Shown here: positions 16,398 to 24,969 of the stretch, piece after piece
Layout of the letters: the number at the start of each line of letters is the position of its first letter
Position numbering within the stretch: position 1 is the first letter of the stretch
Source: Dickeya poaceiphila
GTDB taxonomy: Bacteria > Pseudomonadota > Gammaproteobacteria > Enterobacterales > Enterobacteriaceae
Assembly: GCF_007858975.2 (NCBI RefSeq)
Contig: NZ_CP042220.2
Coordinates: 4,253,155-4,317,154 of the forward strand
Direction of reading: 5' to 3'
Length of the DNA: 64,000 nucleotides
Program-made: the position numbers and the translations under genes
Notes under the pieces: model-generated
Seen by the model: only the letters and a program-made list of their open reading frames with translations
The model's database searches: none
Told to the model about the DNA's origin: nothing

Positions 16398-17434
16398 GCG
16401 ATCTCCTGCCCGACCGGACGGGTTTGTTTATCTTTAGCGGGCGACCAGCCCAGTGCGGGTGCGACCTGGGTGGCGATCAGCTCCAGCGAACGCAGAATAT
16501 GGGCGTGTGGTGGGTCGATAGAGTGCACCTGAAACGCCAGATCGGTAGTCCGCGCCAGCGAACTGTCAGCCTGTAGTGAGGCGATGACGTCTTCCGGTGT
16601 GCCGACATGGCTGTCGAACGAGGCGATCAGTTCCTCTACCGAGCCGTTACGTGCCGGACGACCCAACTGAGCCAGCCGGGCGGCGGAACGTTGCAGCCCG
16701 GTTTGCGCCAGTTGCAACGCCAGCGCCCGGTCATCGGCGACGAACACACTGCGCGAACCCATGATGCGCGGTGTGACGCCGGACGGCAGCGCCTCCAGAT
16801 AGGCGTCGATCATCGGGTTTTGCAGGTCGGCCAGCGTGGCATCCGGGAAAGTCTCTGGGCGCGGCTGGGTACGGGACAGCATCAGCCCATCGCCTGCCCG
16901 ACCGGCACGGATAGCGCCTTCCACGGAAAACGTGGCCTGCCATACGCGGCGATTGAGGTGTGGGGCGGCCGGATAAAGCTGATTGCCGTCATCGCTCAGC
17001 GGCTCGCCCGCCCAGGCGGCGCGCACCTGTGCCAGGTAGCGCCCCAGAATTTCACCACGTTGCTCACTGCTGTGGCCGAACGCGGCGAACGATGACGGCG
17101 TGCCGCCGGAACCGATGCCGACCTCCAGCCGACCATTACTGAGCAGGTCCAGTACGGCGGTATCTTCCGCCACCCGCAACGGGTGTTCCATCGGCAGGGT
17201 AATCACCCCGGTACCAAGCCGAATGCGTTGGGTTTGCGCGGCGACTTGCGCCAGAAACACCAGCGGTGACGGCAGGCCGCCTTCATCGGCATGAAAGTGA
17301 TGCTGCGCCACCCAGGCACTGTCGAAGCCCAGTTGCTCTGCTTTGATGATTTGTTCGGCGGCTAAGCGGTAACGTTGCCCGGCGGGCACGTCATCCAGTA
17401 ACCGGGTGAAAAACCCCAGACGTTTTTGAGTCAT
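16394..17434 (-). CDS. FMN-dependent luciferase-like monooxygenase (KPN_01858-type)
   Basis: A 346-aa class-C flavin-dependent monooxygenase. The N-terminus (LGFFTRLLDDVP), AWVAQHHFHADEGG and GTGVITLPMEHPLRVAEDTAVLD are luciferase-family barrel motifs, and NGRLEVGIGSGG follows. Such enzymes use reduced FMN and O2, often to cleave C-S, C-N or C-C bonds in small substrates. It is linked to an oligopeptide-type importer and an AhpD-type protein in what is probably one transcript, so it may oxidise the imported compound. A flavin reductase is not seen nearby. Substrate unknown. Confidence 0.87.
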   Translation of the reverse strand: MTQKRLGFFTRLLDDVPAGQRYRLAAEQIIKAEQLGFDSAWVAQHHFHADEGGLPSPLVFLAQVAAQTQRIRLGTGVITLPMEHPLRVAEDTAVLDLLSNGRLEVGIGSGGTPSSFAAFGHSSEQRGEILGRYLAQVRAAWAGEPLSDDGNQLYPAAPHLNRRVWQATFSVEGAIRAGRAGDGLMLSRTQPRPETFPDATLADLQNPMIDAYLEALPSGVTPRIMGSRSVFVADDRALALQLAQTGLQRSAARLAQLGRPARNGSVEELIASFDSHVGTPEDVIASLQADSSLARTTDLAFQVHSIDPPHAHILRSLELIATQVAPALGWSPAKDKQTRPVGQEIA

Positions 17435-17461
17435 GATTAAATCCTTGGTGTAGTGTGTCCC

Positions 17462-19105
17462 TTAAGAGACGTGGTGCTGACCGGGAATCGCATCGATCAG
17501 CTCCTGGGTATAACGTTCAGCCGGTTGGGCAAAAATGCGCTCGACCGGCCCGGACTCCACCTGTTTGCCGTGGTACAGCACGGAAACGGTGTCGGCTATC
17601 TGCCGCACCACCGCGAGATCGTGGGAAATAAACAGGTAGGTCAGCCCCAGCGAGGCTTGTAACTCGTCCAACAGGCGCAGGATTTGCGCTTGTACGGTGA
17701 CATCCAGCGCCGAGACTGCTTCGTCCAGCACCAGCACTTTCGGTTCAAGCACCAGCGCGCGAGCGATGGCGACCCGCTGACGCTGGCCGCCGGACAGTTC
17801 TGCCGGACGGCGTTGCAGTAGCGAGGCAGGCAGCGCCACCCGCTCGAACATCTCATGAACCCGGCTGGCCCGTTCTGTGCGCGAGTGGCGGTTAAAGTTG
17901 CGCAGCGGTTCCTCCACGATATCGAATAACCGCTGCGACGGGTCGAGTGAGCTAAACGGGTTTTGATAAACCAACTGAATGGTCTGGCGGAACTGACGTA
18001 GCGCTTCACCGCGCAGTTGCGTCATGTCGGTACCGTCTATCAGAATGCGACCGGCAGTTGGGCGCTGGAAGCCAAGAATCAGGCGCGCGGTAGTGGTCTT
18101 GCCGGAGCCGGATTCGCCGACAATGGCGTGGGTGGTGCCGGGGGCCACGCTAAACGACACCGTATCCACCGCCCTAAATTGCTGCTTATGGTCTCCCACC
18201 AGTGGGAACTCCTGTACCAGTTGTTCCACCTGTACCATCGGCTGACCGGCGGCAGGCCGGTTCACCGCCACGCGTGATGGACGGTGAGTCAGCGAAGGGA
18301 TGTTGGCCAGCAGGGTGCGGGCGTACTGGCTTTGTGGCGCACTCAGCACCTGTCGGGCTGGCCCCTGCTCCTGAATATAACCTTTCTGGAACACCAGCAG
18401 GCGGTCGGCACGCTCGGCCGCCACCCTGAGATCGTGGGTAACGAACAAAATGGCGGTGTTATTTTCCCGGCGCAGTTCGTCCAGCAGGTCGAGAATGCGT
18501 TTTTGCACCGTGACATCCAGCGCGCTGGTGGGTTCGTCGGCGATGATCAATGCCGGTTTCAAGGCGATGGCGATAGCGATCAGCACCCGCTGTTTCATGC
18601 CACCGGAGAGCTCGTGCGGGTACTGGCTGGCGCGAAGTTCAGGTTTGGTCAGCCCGACGCGCGTCAACAGCGTCAGCGTTTGCCGGCGCAGGCTACGGCG
18701 ATCGCTTTTTTGGTGTAACCGCAGAATCTCGTCCACCTGCTCGCCGATGGTTTTTACCGGGTTGAGCGAACTGCCGGGGTCTTGCGGCACCAAGCTGACC
18801 ACCCGGCCACGAATGCTGTCCAGTCGTGACGGCGACCACCGGCTAATCTCGGTGCCGTTGAGGCGAATGGCTCCGCGCGTCAGGCGACCGTTGTGTGCCA
18901 GCAGGCCGATCACCGCTTGTGCCGTGGTGGTTTTGCCGGAACCGGACTCTCCTACCAGCGCCACCACTTCGCCGGGCTGAATGACGAAGGACACCCCTTC
19001 CACGACCGTGCGTTCACCATCATCGTCACGGTAGGCGATAGCAACGTCTTCCAGCTCCAGCACCGGTGTGGCCGGGCTGTGTTGTAAACTCAGCGGCAGG
19101 CTCAT
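17462..19105 (-). CDS. dual ABC transporter ATPase, oligopeptide/nickel type (DppD-DppF fusion)
   Basis: A 547-aa protein with two complete ABC domains, equivalent to DppD and DppF in one chain. Each half has a Walker A (GESGSGKTTTAQAV, GESGSGKTTTARLI), a signature (LSGGMKQR, LSGGQRQR) and a Walker B (LIIADEPTSALD, VLVLDEAVSALD). The ATG at 19105 overlaps the permease stop by 4 bases (ATGA) and gives a normal N-terminus; the longer open frame runs into the upstream gene. It energises uptake by the two permeases upstream. Confidence 0.93.
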   Translation of the reverse strand: MSLPLSLQHSPATPVLELEDVAIAYRDDDGERTVVEGVSFVIQPGEVVALVGESGSGKTTTAQAVIGLLAHNGRLTRGAIRLNGTEISRWSPSRLDSIRGRVVSLVPQDPGSSLNPVKTIGEQVDEILRLHQKSDRRSLRRQTLTLLTRVGLTKPELRASQYPHELSGGMKQRVLIAIAIALKPALIIADEPTSALDVTVQKRILDLLDELRRENNTAILFVTHDLRVAAERADRLLVFQKGYIQEQGPARQVLSAPQSQYARTLLANIPSLTHRPSRVAVNRPAAGQPMVQVEQLVQEFPLVGDHKQQFRAVDTVSFSVAPGTTHAIVGESGSGKTTTARLILGFQRPTAGRILIDGTDMTQLRGEALRQFRQTIQLVYQNPFSSLDPSQRLFDIVEEPLRNFNRHSRTERASRVHEMFERVALPASLLQRRPAELSGGQRQRVAIARALVLEPKVLVLDEAVSALDVTVQAQILRLLDELQASLGLTYLFISHDLAVVRQIADTVSVLYHGKQVESGPVERIFAQPAERYTQELIDAIPGQHHVS

Positions 19106-19962
19106 CGCGTTGGCCTCCGAATAGACTGGCTGATGCGATTGGTCGCCAGCACCACCGCGACCACCAGCAGGCCGGGGAAGGTGGTCAGCCACCAGGCAGT
19201 GGCCAGATAATTACGGCCTTCGGCGATGAGCAATCCCCATTCCGGCGTTGGCGGTGGTGCGCCGTAGCCGAGAAAGCTCAGGGTGGCGAGTGCCAGAATC
19301 GCGCTGCCGAATTGCAATGCGGCGAATGCCAGTACGCTGGTGAGCGAGTTAGGCAGAATGTGGCGCCACAGCACGCCAAAGAAGGTGCCGCCGCTGCCAA
19401 ACGCCGCTTCAACATAATCGCTGCGGCGTACGCGCAGCACTTCCGCACGCACCAGCCGGGTAAAATTCGCCACCGACGTCACGCCCACCGCGATAGCCGC
19501 ATTCAGATTGCCGAACCCCAGCAGGATGATGACGCTCAGCGCCAGCAGCAAACCGGGAATAGCCAGTAGCACATCGACGCTGCGCATCACCACGGTATCC
19601 AGCTTTCCACCCACTGCGCCTGCCAGCAGCCCCAGCAGGCTGCCGAGTACCAAACCCAGCGAGACGGCGACCACCGCGCCGGAGAGTGAATGCGCCGAGC
19701 CATAAACGATACGGGTGTAGAGGTCTCGCCCCAGTTGGTCGGTACCTAGCAGGTACGCCCCACCCGGTGCCAGCCGTTGTGCGCCCGGCACCCCCTCAAT
19801 CGGTGATGCATGGGTAAACAGGCTGGGGAACAGTGCCCACAGCGCCACCGTCAGTAGTACCAGCCAGGCGAGCACCAGACCGGGCTGCGTGGCATAACGG
19901 CGCAGACGAGGTGTTTTGCGCAGCAGCGGAAAGGTAATTTTTTCCAGTTGAATGCTCGCCAT
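19102..19962 (-). CDS. ABC transporter permease, DppC-like
   Basis: A 286-aa inner-membrane protein of the BPD_transp_1 family. It has the DppC layout: N-terminal cytoplasmic segment, LGTDQLGRDLYTRIVYGSA, then five more helices. The EAA loop (EAAFGSGGTFFGVLWRHILPN) should contact the ATPase. It lies one base after the DppB-like gene and overlaps the ATPase start by 4 bases. Confidence 0.92.
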   Translation of the reverse strand: MASIQLEKITFPLLRKTPRLRRYATQPGLVLAWLVLLTVALWALFPSLFTHASPIEGVPGAQRLAPGGAYLLGTDQLGRDLYTRIVYGSAHSLSGAVVAVSLGLVLGSLLGLLAGAVGGKLDTVVMRSVDVLLAIPGLLLALSVIILLGFGNLNAAIAVGVTSVANFTRLVRAEVLRVRRSDYVEAAFGSGGTFFGVLWRHILPNSLTSVLAFAALQFGSAILALATLSFLGYGAPPPTPEWGLLIAEGRNYLATAWWLTTFPGLLVVAVVLATNRISQSIRRPTR

Positions 19963-19963
19963 A

Positions 19964-20905
19964 TCACACCTCCAATGCGGTTTTCAGCCGCGGATCAAGC
20001 AACGGGTAGAGCAGGTCGACCAGCAGGTTGACGACCACAAAGGCGGTGGCGGAAATCAGCACGATGGCCTGCAACACGCTGGCGTCCTGCGTGTTGACCG
20101 CTTCCTGTGTTAACTGCCCCAGCCCGCTGCGGCCAAATACGGTTTCAGTGATGAGTGCACCAGCGATTAATTCGCCCAGTAGCAGACCTGCCAGCGTCAG
20201 CGCAGGCAGCACGGCGTTGCGCGCCACATGACGCCATAACACACTCTGACGGCTCAGGCCTTTGGCGCGCGCCACCGCCACAAACGGTTGTGCCAGTACC
20301 TGATCGATGCTGCGCATCAATACTTGAGCAATCGGGGCGGCAATCGGTACGGAGAGTGTCAGGACTGGCAAAACCAGTCCTTCCCATTCGCCGGGGTTGA
20401 TCACCGAAATCCAGCCCAGCCGGAAGGAAAACACCTGAATCAATACGATGCCGAGCCAAAACGTGGGGATGGATATCAGCAGCGACGGTACAGACTGAAA
20501 GAGCTGGCGCAGCCAGGCGAATGGCGCCAGCGCCGAGAGAAACGCCAGCGTGATCGCCAGCAGCAACGCCACGCTGAACCCCAGCACCGCCAGTAGCAAG
20601 GTGGGGGGCAGGTTGGTTGCCAGTAACTCGCTGACGGGCAACCCGGCCTGCAGTGACAGCCCAAAGTCGCCGTGCAGCAGGCGTGACAGTGACGCTGCAT
20701 ACTGGGTCAGCAACGGCACGTCGGCACCGTAGGCCAGCCGCAATTGTGCGATTTGGCTGGCGCTGAGCCCCAGCTCCGGGTTCATGAATTTGATCAGCAC
20801 CGCATCACCCGGCAGTGCCTGTAGCAGCATGAAAGACAAGGTAAATGCTGCCCACAGCACCAGCAGTGCATGTCCGAGGCGTGTCGCCAGATACGCTATG
20901 CGCAT
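19964..20905 (-). CDS. ABC transporter permease, DppB-like
   Basis: A 313-aa inner-membrane protein. The N-terminal helix and ALPGDAVLIKF segment, followed by the EAA loop VARAKGLSRQSVLWRHVARN and the C-terminal LYPLLDPRLK, are typical of DppB/OppB permeases. It pairs with the DppC-like protein. It starts 27 bases after the solute-binding protein gene, in one operon. Confidence 0.92.
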   Translation of the reverse strand: MRIAYLATRLGHALLVLWAAFTLSFMLLQALPGDAVLIKFMNPELGLSASQIAQLRLAYGADVPLLTQYAASLSRLLHGDFGLSLQAGLPVSELLATNLPPTLLLAVLGFSVALLLAITLAFLSALAPFAWLRQLFQSVPSLLISIPTFWLGIVLIQVFSFRLGWISVINPGEWEGLVLPVLTLSVPIAAPIAQVLMRSIDQVLAQPFVAVARAKGLSRQSVLWRHVARNAVLPALTLAGLLLGELIAGALITETVFGRSGLGQLTQEAVNTQDASVLQAIVLISATAFVVVNLLVDLLYPLLDPRLKTALEV

Positions 20906-20932
20906 ATTTTGCCCTCCGTCGCCGATGCCCGG

Positions 20933-22576
20933 TTACTTATCCAGCCAGGTGTTGTAGAAACTGGGGCGGCCCACCGCCTCAAAGCCTATGCCTTTCGTGC
21001 TGGCGCGACCGGCGAACACCTGCGGCTCTTCAAAAATCGGAATCACGTATGCCTTATCGATCAGGTAGTTCTGTACTTCGCCGACCAGTTCCAGCCGTTT
21101 GCTGCGATCCGTCGCGGAGGCGATGCCGTCCAACAGGGTATTAAGGTGGCTGTCTTCAAAGGTTTGTACCTTGTCGCTGGCTCCGCCCTTTTGCAGCAGC
21201 ACATTGCGCAAGGTGGGGTAATACTGGCTTTTCAGCACATCCGGGTCCGCTCGGCCCACCATGCCCGGCGATACGCCGGTTTTCAGTGGGTCAAGACTGT
21301 CAACGGTTTTGGTGCTCGCATCACCTGCCAGTACGTTCAGTTTCACGCCCACTTTGGCCCACTGCTGCGCCACCAGTTGCAACATCTCTTTGTTCTGCGG
21401 CTGCGGCGGTGATTCGTAGGCGGTTAACACCAGCGATTGGCCGTCTTTCTGTCGGATGCCCTGCGCACCGATTTTCCAACCCGCGTCGTCCAGCAGACGG
21501 GCGGCGGCGGCTGGGTCGAACGTCAGCTTATCGGACAGGTTGATGTAACCAGCGGCGGTTTTCGCCAGTACCGAGGTGGCTTGTGGGTAGTTATTGGAAT
21601 ACAGCGTCTGGATGATTTCTTTCGGGTTAGTGGCGTCGCTCAGTGCCTGACGCACGCGGATATCCGCCACCAGCGGATTATCCGGGCGGAAGTTGATACT
21701 GTTATTCACCCCGCGGGTCGGGGCGGCGTAGATCCGGATACCCTCACTCTGCACTCGTTGTTCGTCATAGGCCTGAATTTGACGGATAAAATCCGCCTGA
21801 CCGGAGACCAGCGCGCCAATGCGCACACTGTCTTCCGGCGTCACCAGATAGGTGATGCCATCCAGATAAGGGCGGCCCTGATGTGCGAAACTTACCGGTG
21901 CCCAGTGGTAATCCTTACGTGCCACCAGTTTCAGTTCGCGCCCCGGTTTTTCACTGCTGACCACAAACGGGCCGGAGCCGATGATGTGGGTGGCATCGCC
22001 CAACTGGTTAAAATTGCGGGCCAGTGTACTCAGCGACACCAGGCCAGAGCCGATAGCAGAGGTGCCTTGCAGGAAGCCGGGCGACGGTTTTTTGAAGTAG
22101 AACTTCACCGTCAGCGGGTCGATAACTTCGCTGCGCTGATAGTTGTTGATGACTTCGGAAATCGGCTGGTTGAGTTCTTTGTTACCCAGCCCGTAGGTGT
22201 CGAAATTTTTAGCGACGGCGTTGGCATCCAGCGGTGTGCCGTCAGAGAAGGTGACGCCGGGGCGTAACTTGAATGTGTATTCGGTGCTGTCGGCGTTGAT
22301 GGTCCAGGATGCTGCGATCCAGGGTTCGATGTCCAACGTTTCCGGGTTCTGATACGTCAGCTTATCGGTAATTTGGTTGAGGATACCGCCATTAGGATAA
22401 AAACCGCCTGCGGGCGGATACAAATTGGTGTGTGGTTGTTGTTCCAGATAAATCAATGTCCCGCCGGTTTTTGGCGAGACATCAGCAGCCATGGCTTGTG
22501 CGCCATTTCCCAGTAGTACGACTGAAACAAGCAGACCCATTCCCCGCTTCTGTTGAGCGTTCAAGAAACCAGACAT
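20933..22576 (-). CDS. periplasmic solute-binding protein, family 5 (KPN_01854-type)
   Basis: A 547-aa SBP_bac_5 protein, first gene of the operon. It has a signal peptide (hydrophobic MGLLVSVVLLGNGAQAMA, cleavage near AMAA). The mature part begins with TGGTLIYLEQQPHTNLYPP and has the family segment TFKLRPGVTFSDGTPLDANAV. This family binds peptides, nickel, opines or similar ligands. Its operon-mates, a flavin monooxygenase and an AhpD-type protein, suggest a small organic nitrogen or sulfur compound; that is inference. The only candidate promoter region is the 329-base gap upstream. Confidence 0.9.
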   Translation of the reverse strand: MSGFLNAQQKRGMGLLVSVVLLGNGAQAMAADVSPKTGGTLIYLEQQPHTNLYPPAGGFYPNGGILNQITDKLTYQNPETLDIEPWIAASWTINADSTEYTFKLRPGVTFSDGTPLDANAVAKNFDTYGLGNKELNQPISEVINNYQRSEVIDPLTVKFYFKKPSPGFLQGTSAIGSGLVSLSTLARNFNQLGDATHIIGSGPFVVSSEKPGRELKLVARKDYHWAPVSFAHQGRPYLDGITYLVTPEDSVRIGALVSGQADFIRQIQAYDEQRVQSEGIRIYAAPTRGVNNSINFRPDNPLVADIRVRQALSDATNPKEIIQTLYSNNYPQATSVLAKTAAGYINLSDKLTFDPAAAARLLDDAGWKIGAQGIRQKDGQSLVLTAYESPPQPQNKEMLQLVAQQWAKVGVKLNVLAGDASTKTVDSLDPLKTGVSPGMVGRADPDVLKSQYYPTLRNVLLQKGGASDKVQTFEDSHLNTLLDGIASATDRSKRLELVGEVQNYLIDKAYVIPIFEEPQVFAGRASTKGIGFEAVGRPSFYNTWLDK

Positions 22577-22905
22577 GGTTTTTTCCTTTTAGTTATCAGA
22601 GTGATGCCAGCCGCTGTGCAGGTAATCTCAGGGCTGAAAAAAGGCTGTCATACGAAAGGGATACTTCCACAGGCATGGCAAAACCACAAAGTACAAAACC
22701 GGCAATGAATATCTGCTTTTGGGGTAAGTCAAGGCGGGCAGGCGAAGGGCGAACGCGACGCTTTTTTATTTCATAAAATCTGAATGATATCTACAAATAA
22801 ACCCGTTTTTAACGAGCTGATAACAGGTCTATTATCACTTTTATCGAAGGCGATAACGCCTCCAGTAAAGAACACTAACCGAATATAATGTGAAGGATAT
22901 CAACC
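22577..22905. other. divergent promoter region of the ABC operon and the DUF1471 gene
   Basis: 329 bases without a credible gene. It must hold the leftward promoter of the solute-binding protein operon and the rightward promoter of the DUF1471 gene. The right half is AT-rich (around 22780-22850). I see no strong operator palindrome. Confidence 0.5.
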
Positions 22906-23157
22906 ATGAACGCTATCAAAAATATTGCTGTAGTTATCGCACTGGCTACCGTTTCTTTCGGCTCTTTCGCGGCGACTGAAGTACAGCAGTCTGCCAGCCA
23001 GTCTGTCGGCTCTGTCAGCGCCACAGCGAATACGCTGGACGGCCTGCAGGCTACGCTGTCTGAAAAAGCGGATGCCGCCGGTGCCAAATCATTTCGCATC
23101 ATCTCCGCGACCGGCAACGACAACCAACTGCGTGGCGTAGCAGAAATCTATAACTGA
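22906..23157 (+). CDS. DUF1471 (YhcN/BhsA-type) periplasmic stress protein
   Basis: An 83-aa protein with a signal peptide (MNAIKNIAVVIALATVSFGS, cleavage near FAA). The mature part has the DUF1471 pattern, including LEA-like LQATLSEKADAAGAKSFRII and the C-terminal NDNQLRGVAEIY. Members such as BhsA, YhcN and YdgH respond to envelope, acid or oxidative stress in enterobacteria. Several paralogues per genome are usual, so no specific symbol is given. A hairpin terminator follows. Confidence 0.9.
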   Translation: MNAIKNIAVVIALATVSFGSFAATEVQQSASQSVGSVSATANTLDGLQATLSEKADAAGAKSFRIISATGNDNQLRGVAEIYN

Positions 23158-23181
23158 TTCATCAGGTTCTGTAGCGTACAG

Positions 23182-23203
23182 GCCGCCTTCGGGCGGCTTG
23201 TTG
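23182..23203 (+). terminator. terminator after the DUF1471 gene
   Basis: A 6-bp GC stem (23182-23187 with 23192-23197) with a TTCG tetraloop, followed by TTGTTG. A compact and stable hairpin with a weak T-tract. Confidence 0.7.
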
Positions 23204-23304
23204 CGTCTGTAATAATAGTGGCTGACTCACTGCCTCCCCCCACAATATACGGGGTGCGGCAGTGAACTGGCCGATTCGTCAACCGTCTGACGATGCTCGC
23301 GGAA

Positions 23305-24561
23305 TCAGGCGCCGCCTTCTTGTCGCGCCCGCTCCACCTCTTCGGCCAGAATGGCGACGCCCTGCTCGATTTTATCCGGCTCCGGCACATAGTTCATGCG
23401 CAGGCACTGGTGAACGTGCGGCCATTTCTGTTCCAGACCGGGGAAGAAGTAATGACCGGGCACCATCAGTACGCCGCGTTGTTTCAGCCGCTGATACAGC
23501 ACCTCGGTGGTGATAGGCAGGTCTTTGAACCACAGCCACAGGAAAATCGCGCCTTCCGGTTTGTGGATCAGGCACACTTCCGGCGACAGATAACGACGAA
23601 TGATGGCGATGGTCTGCTCCACCCGCTGGCGGTAGAACGGCCTGACCACATCGTTGGACAGCCGCAGCAGGTCACCGCGCTGAATCATCTCGTGCGCCAG
23701 CACCGGGCCGATGGAGCCGGGTGCCAGACTGACGATGCCGTTCATGTTGCCGAGTGCTTCGATCACCTGCTCAGAACCGATCACGATACCGCAGCGGGAA
23801 CCGGGCAAGCCCAGCTTGGACAGGCTCATACACAGAATAATGTTCGGATTCCACAGCGGTGTGGCATCGCTAAAGATGATGCCGGGGAACGGCACGCCAT
23901 AAGCATTGTCGATCACCAGCGGAATCTGGTGTTCGTGGGCCAGCGCATCCAGATGCAGCAGTTCTTCGTCAGTCAGCACGTTGCCGGTGGGGTTGGTGGG
24001 CCGCGAGACGCAAATCATGCCGATATCATCGGTGATGTGCAGTTGCTCGAAATCAACGTGGTATTTGAATTGCCCTTCCGCTAACAGCTCTATCTGGGGG
24101 CGAACAGAGACAAACATGTCCTCATCCAGCCCGGAATCGGCGTAGCCGATGTATTCCGGTGCCAGCGGGAACAGCACCCGGCGGCGCTGACCGTCGTCGG
24201 TACGCCCGGCAAACAAATTAAACAGGTAGAAAAACGCACTCTGGCTGCCGTTGGTCAGTGCAATATTCTGTGGTCCAATCTCCCAGCCGAACTGTTCGCG
24301 CAGCAGGCCGGAGAGGGAATGCAGCAGTACATCTTTACCTTGTGGGCCATCATAGTTGCACAACGCATCGGTCAATTTTCCTTGCTCCAGCAGGTCACGG
24401 CACAACTGCTGAAAGTAGTCATCCATGGCCGGGATATGGGCCGGATTGCCGCCGCCCAGCATGATGGCGCCGGGGGTGCGCAGCCCGTCATTCAGGTCGT
24501 CCATCAGTTGGGTAATGCCAGCATGGCGGGTAAATTTGTTGCCAAAACGGGAAAAGTTCAT
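23305..24561 (-). CDS. avtA: valine-pyruvate aminotransferase
   Basis: A 418-aa PLP enzyme closely matching E. coli AvtA (417 aa) throughout: GLRTPGAIMLGGGNPA, CNYDGPQGK, LTNGSQSAFFYLFNLFAG, RPTNPTGNV and the PLP lysine in SLSKLGLPGSR. It interconverts valine and pyruvate with 2-ketoisovalerate and alanine. It is monocistronic. An 11-C homopolymer lies 77 bases upstream of its start (24638-24648). Confidence 0.96.
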   Translation of the reverse strand: MNFSRFGNKFTRHAGITQLMDDLNDGLRTPGAIMLGGGNPAHIPAMDDYFQQLCRDLLEQGKLTDALCNYDGPQGKDVLLHSLSGLLREQFGWEIGPQNIALTNGSQSAFFYLFNLFAGRTDDGQRRRVLFPLAPEYIGYADSGLDEDMFVSVRPQIELLAEGQFKYHVDFEQLHITDDIGMICVSRPTNPTGNVLTDEELLHLDALAHEHQIPLVIDNAYGVPFPGIIFSDATPLWNPNIILCMSLSKLGLPGSRCGIVIGSEQVIEALGNMNGIVSLAPGSIGPVLAHEMIQRGDLLRLSNDVVRPFYRQRVEQTIAIIRRYLSPEVCLIHKPEGAIFLWLWFKDLPITTEVLYQRLKQRGVLMVPGHYFFPGLEQKWPHVHQCLRMNYVPEPDKIEQGVAILAEEVERARQEGGA

Positions 24562-24969
24562 AATTTGTCAATAAAAAGTGAAGCACAGGTAAACTACCAC
24601 CATAGCGTGCGTATTGGTCTGGTGCAATCGCAATGGACCCCCCCCCCCTTCACATTTTTATTCTTATTATTTTTATTATCACGAGATAATTAACTGAAAA
24701 ATGCAGGCCATTCGGTTTCAGCACTACCGGTTCATCTCCCCCCTTCCCCCAAAAAGCTGAACGCACTTCAGCTTTTATTCGTCATAAATCACATTTTTTA
24801 TGCAAACTTATTAGTAATGATTAATAAATTCGTGATGAATAATACAAATTTAGCGCAAAAAAAGCGCAGTTGGTTATCTGGTGATTACAGTCACATTCTC
24901 CCGTCAGCAGGATTTGTAGTCTTTCAGGCTCCACAGGCTTAATCAATTCAGCTTAAAAGGACGTATGGA
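24562..24969. other. divergent control region with C-tracts and a CRP-like site
   Basis: 408 bases between avtA and the DUF4432 gene. It contains an 11-C run at 24638-24648, a second C-rich stretch around 24738-24750, an AT-rich segment at about 24775-24860, and a CRP-like palindrome at 24880-24895. Confidence 0.6.
24880..24895 (+). promoter_or_regulatory. candidate CRP binding site upstream of the DUF4432 gene
   Basis: GGTGA-N6-TCACA: nine of ten core positions match the TGTGA-N6-TCACA consensus. It is about 80 bases before the start codon, a usual activator distance, and suggests carbon-source control of the secreted epimerase-like protein. Confidence 0.55.
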
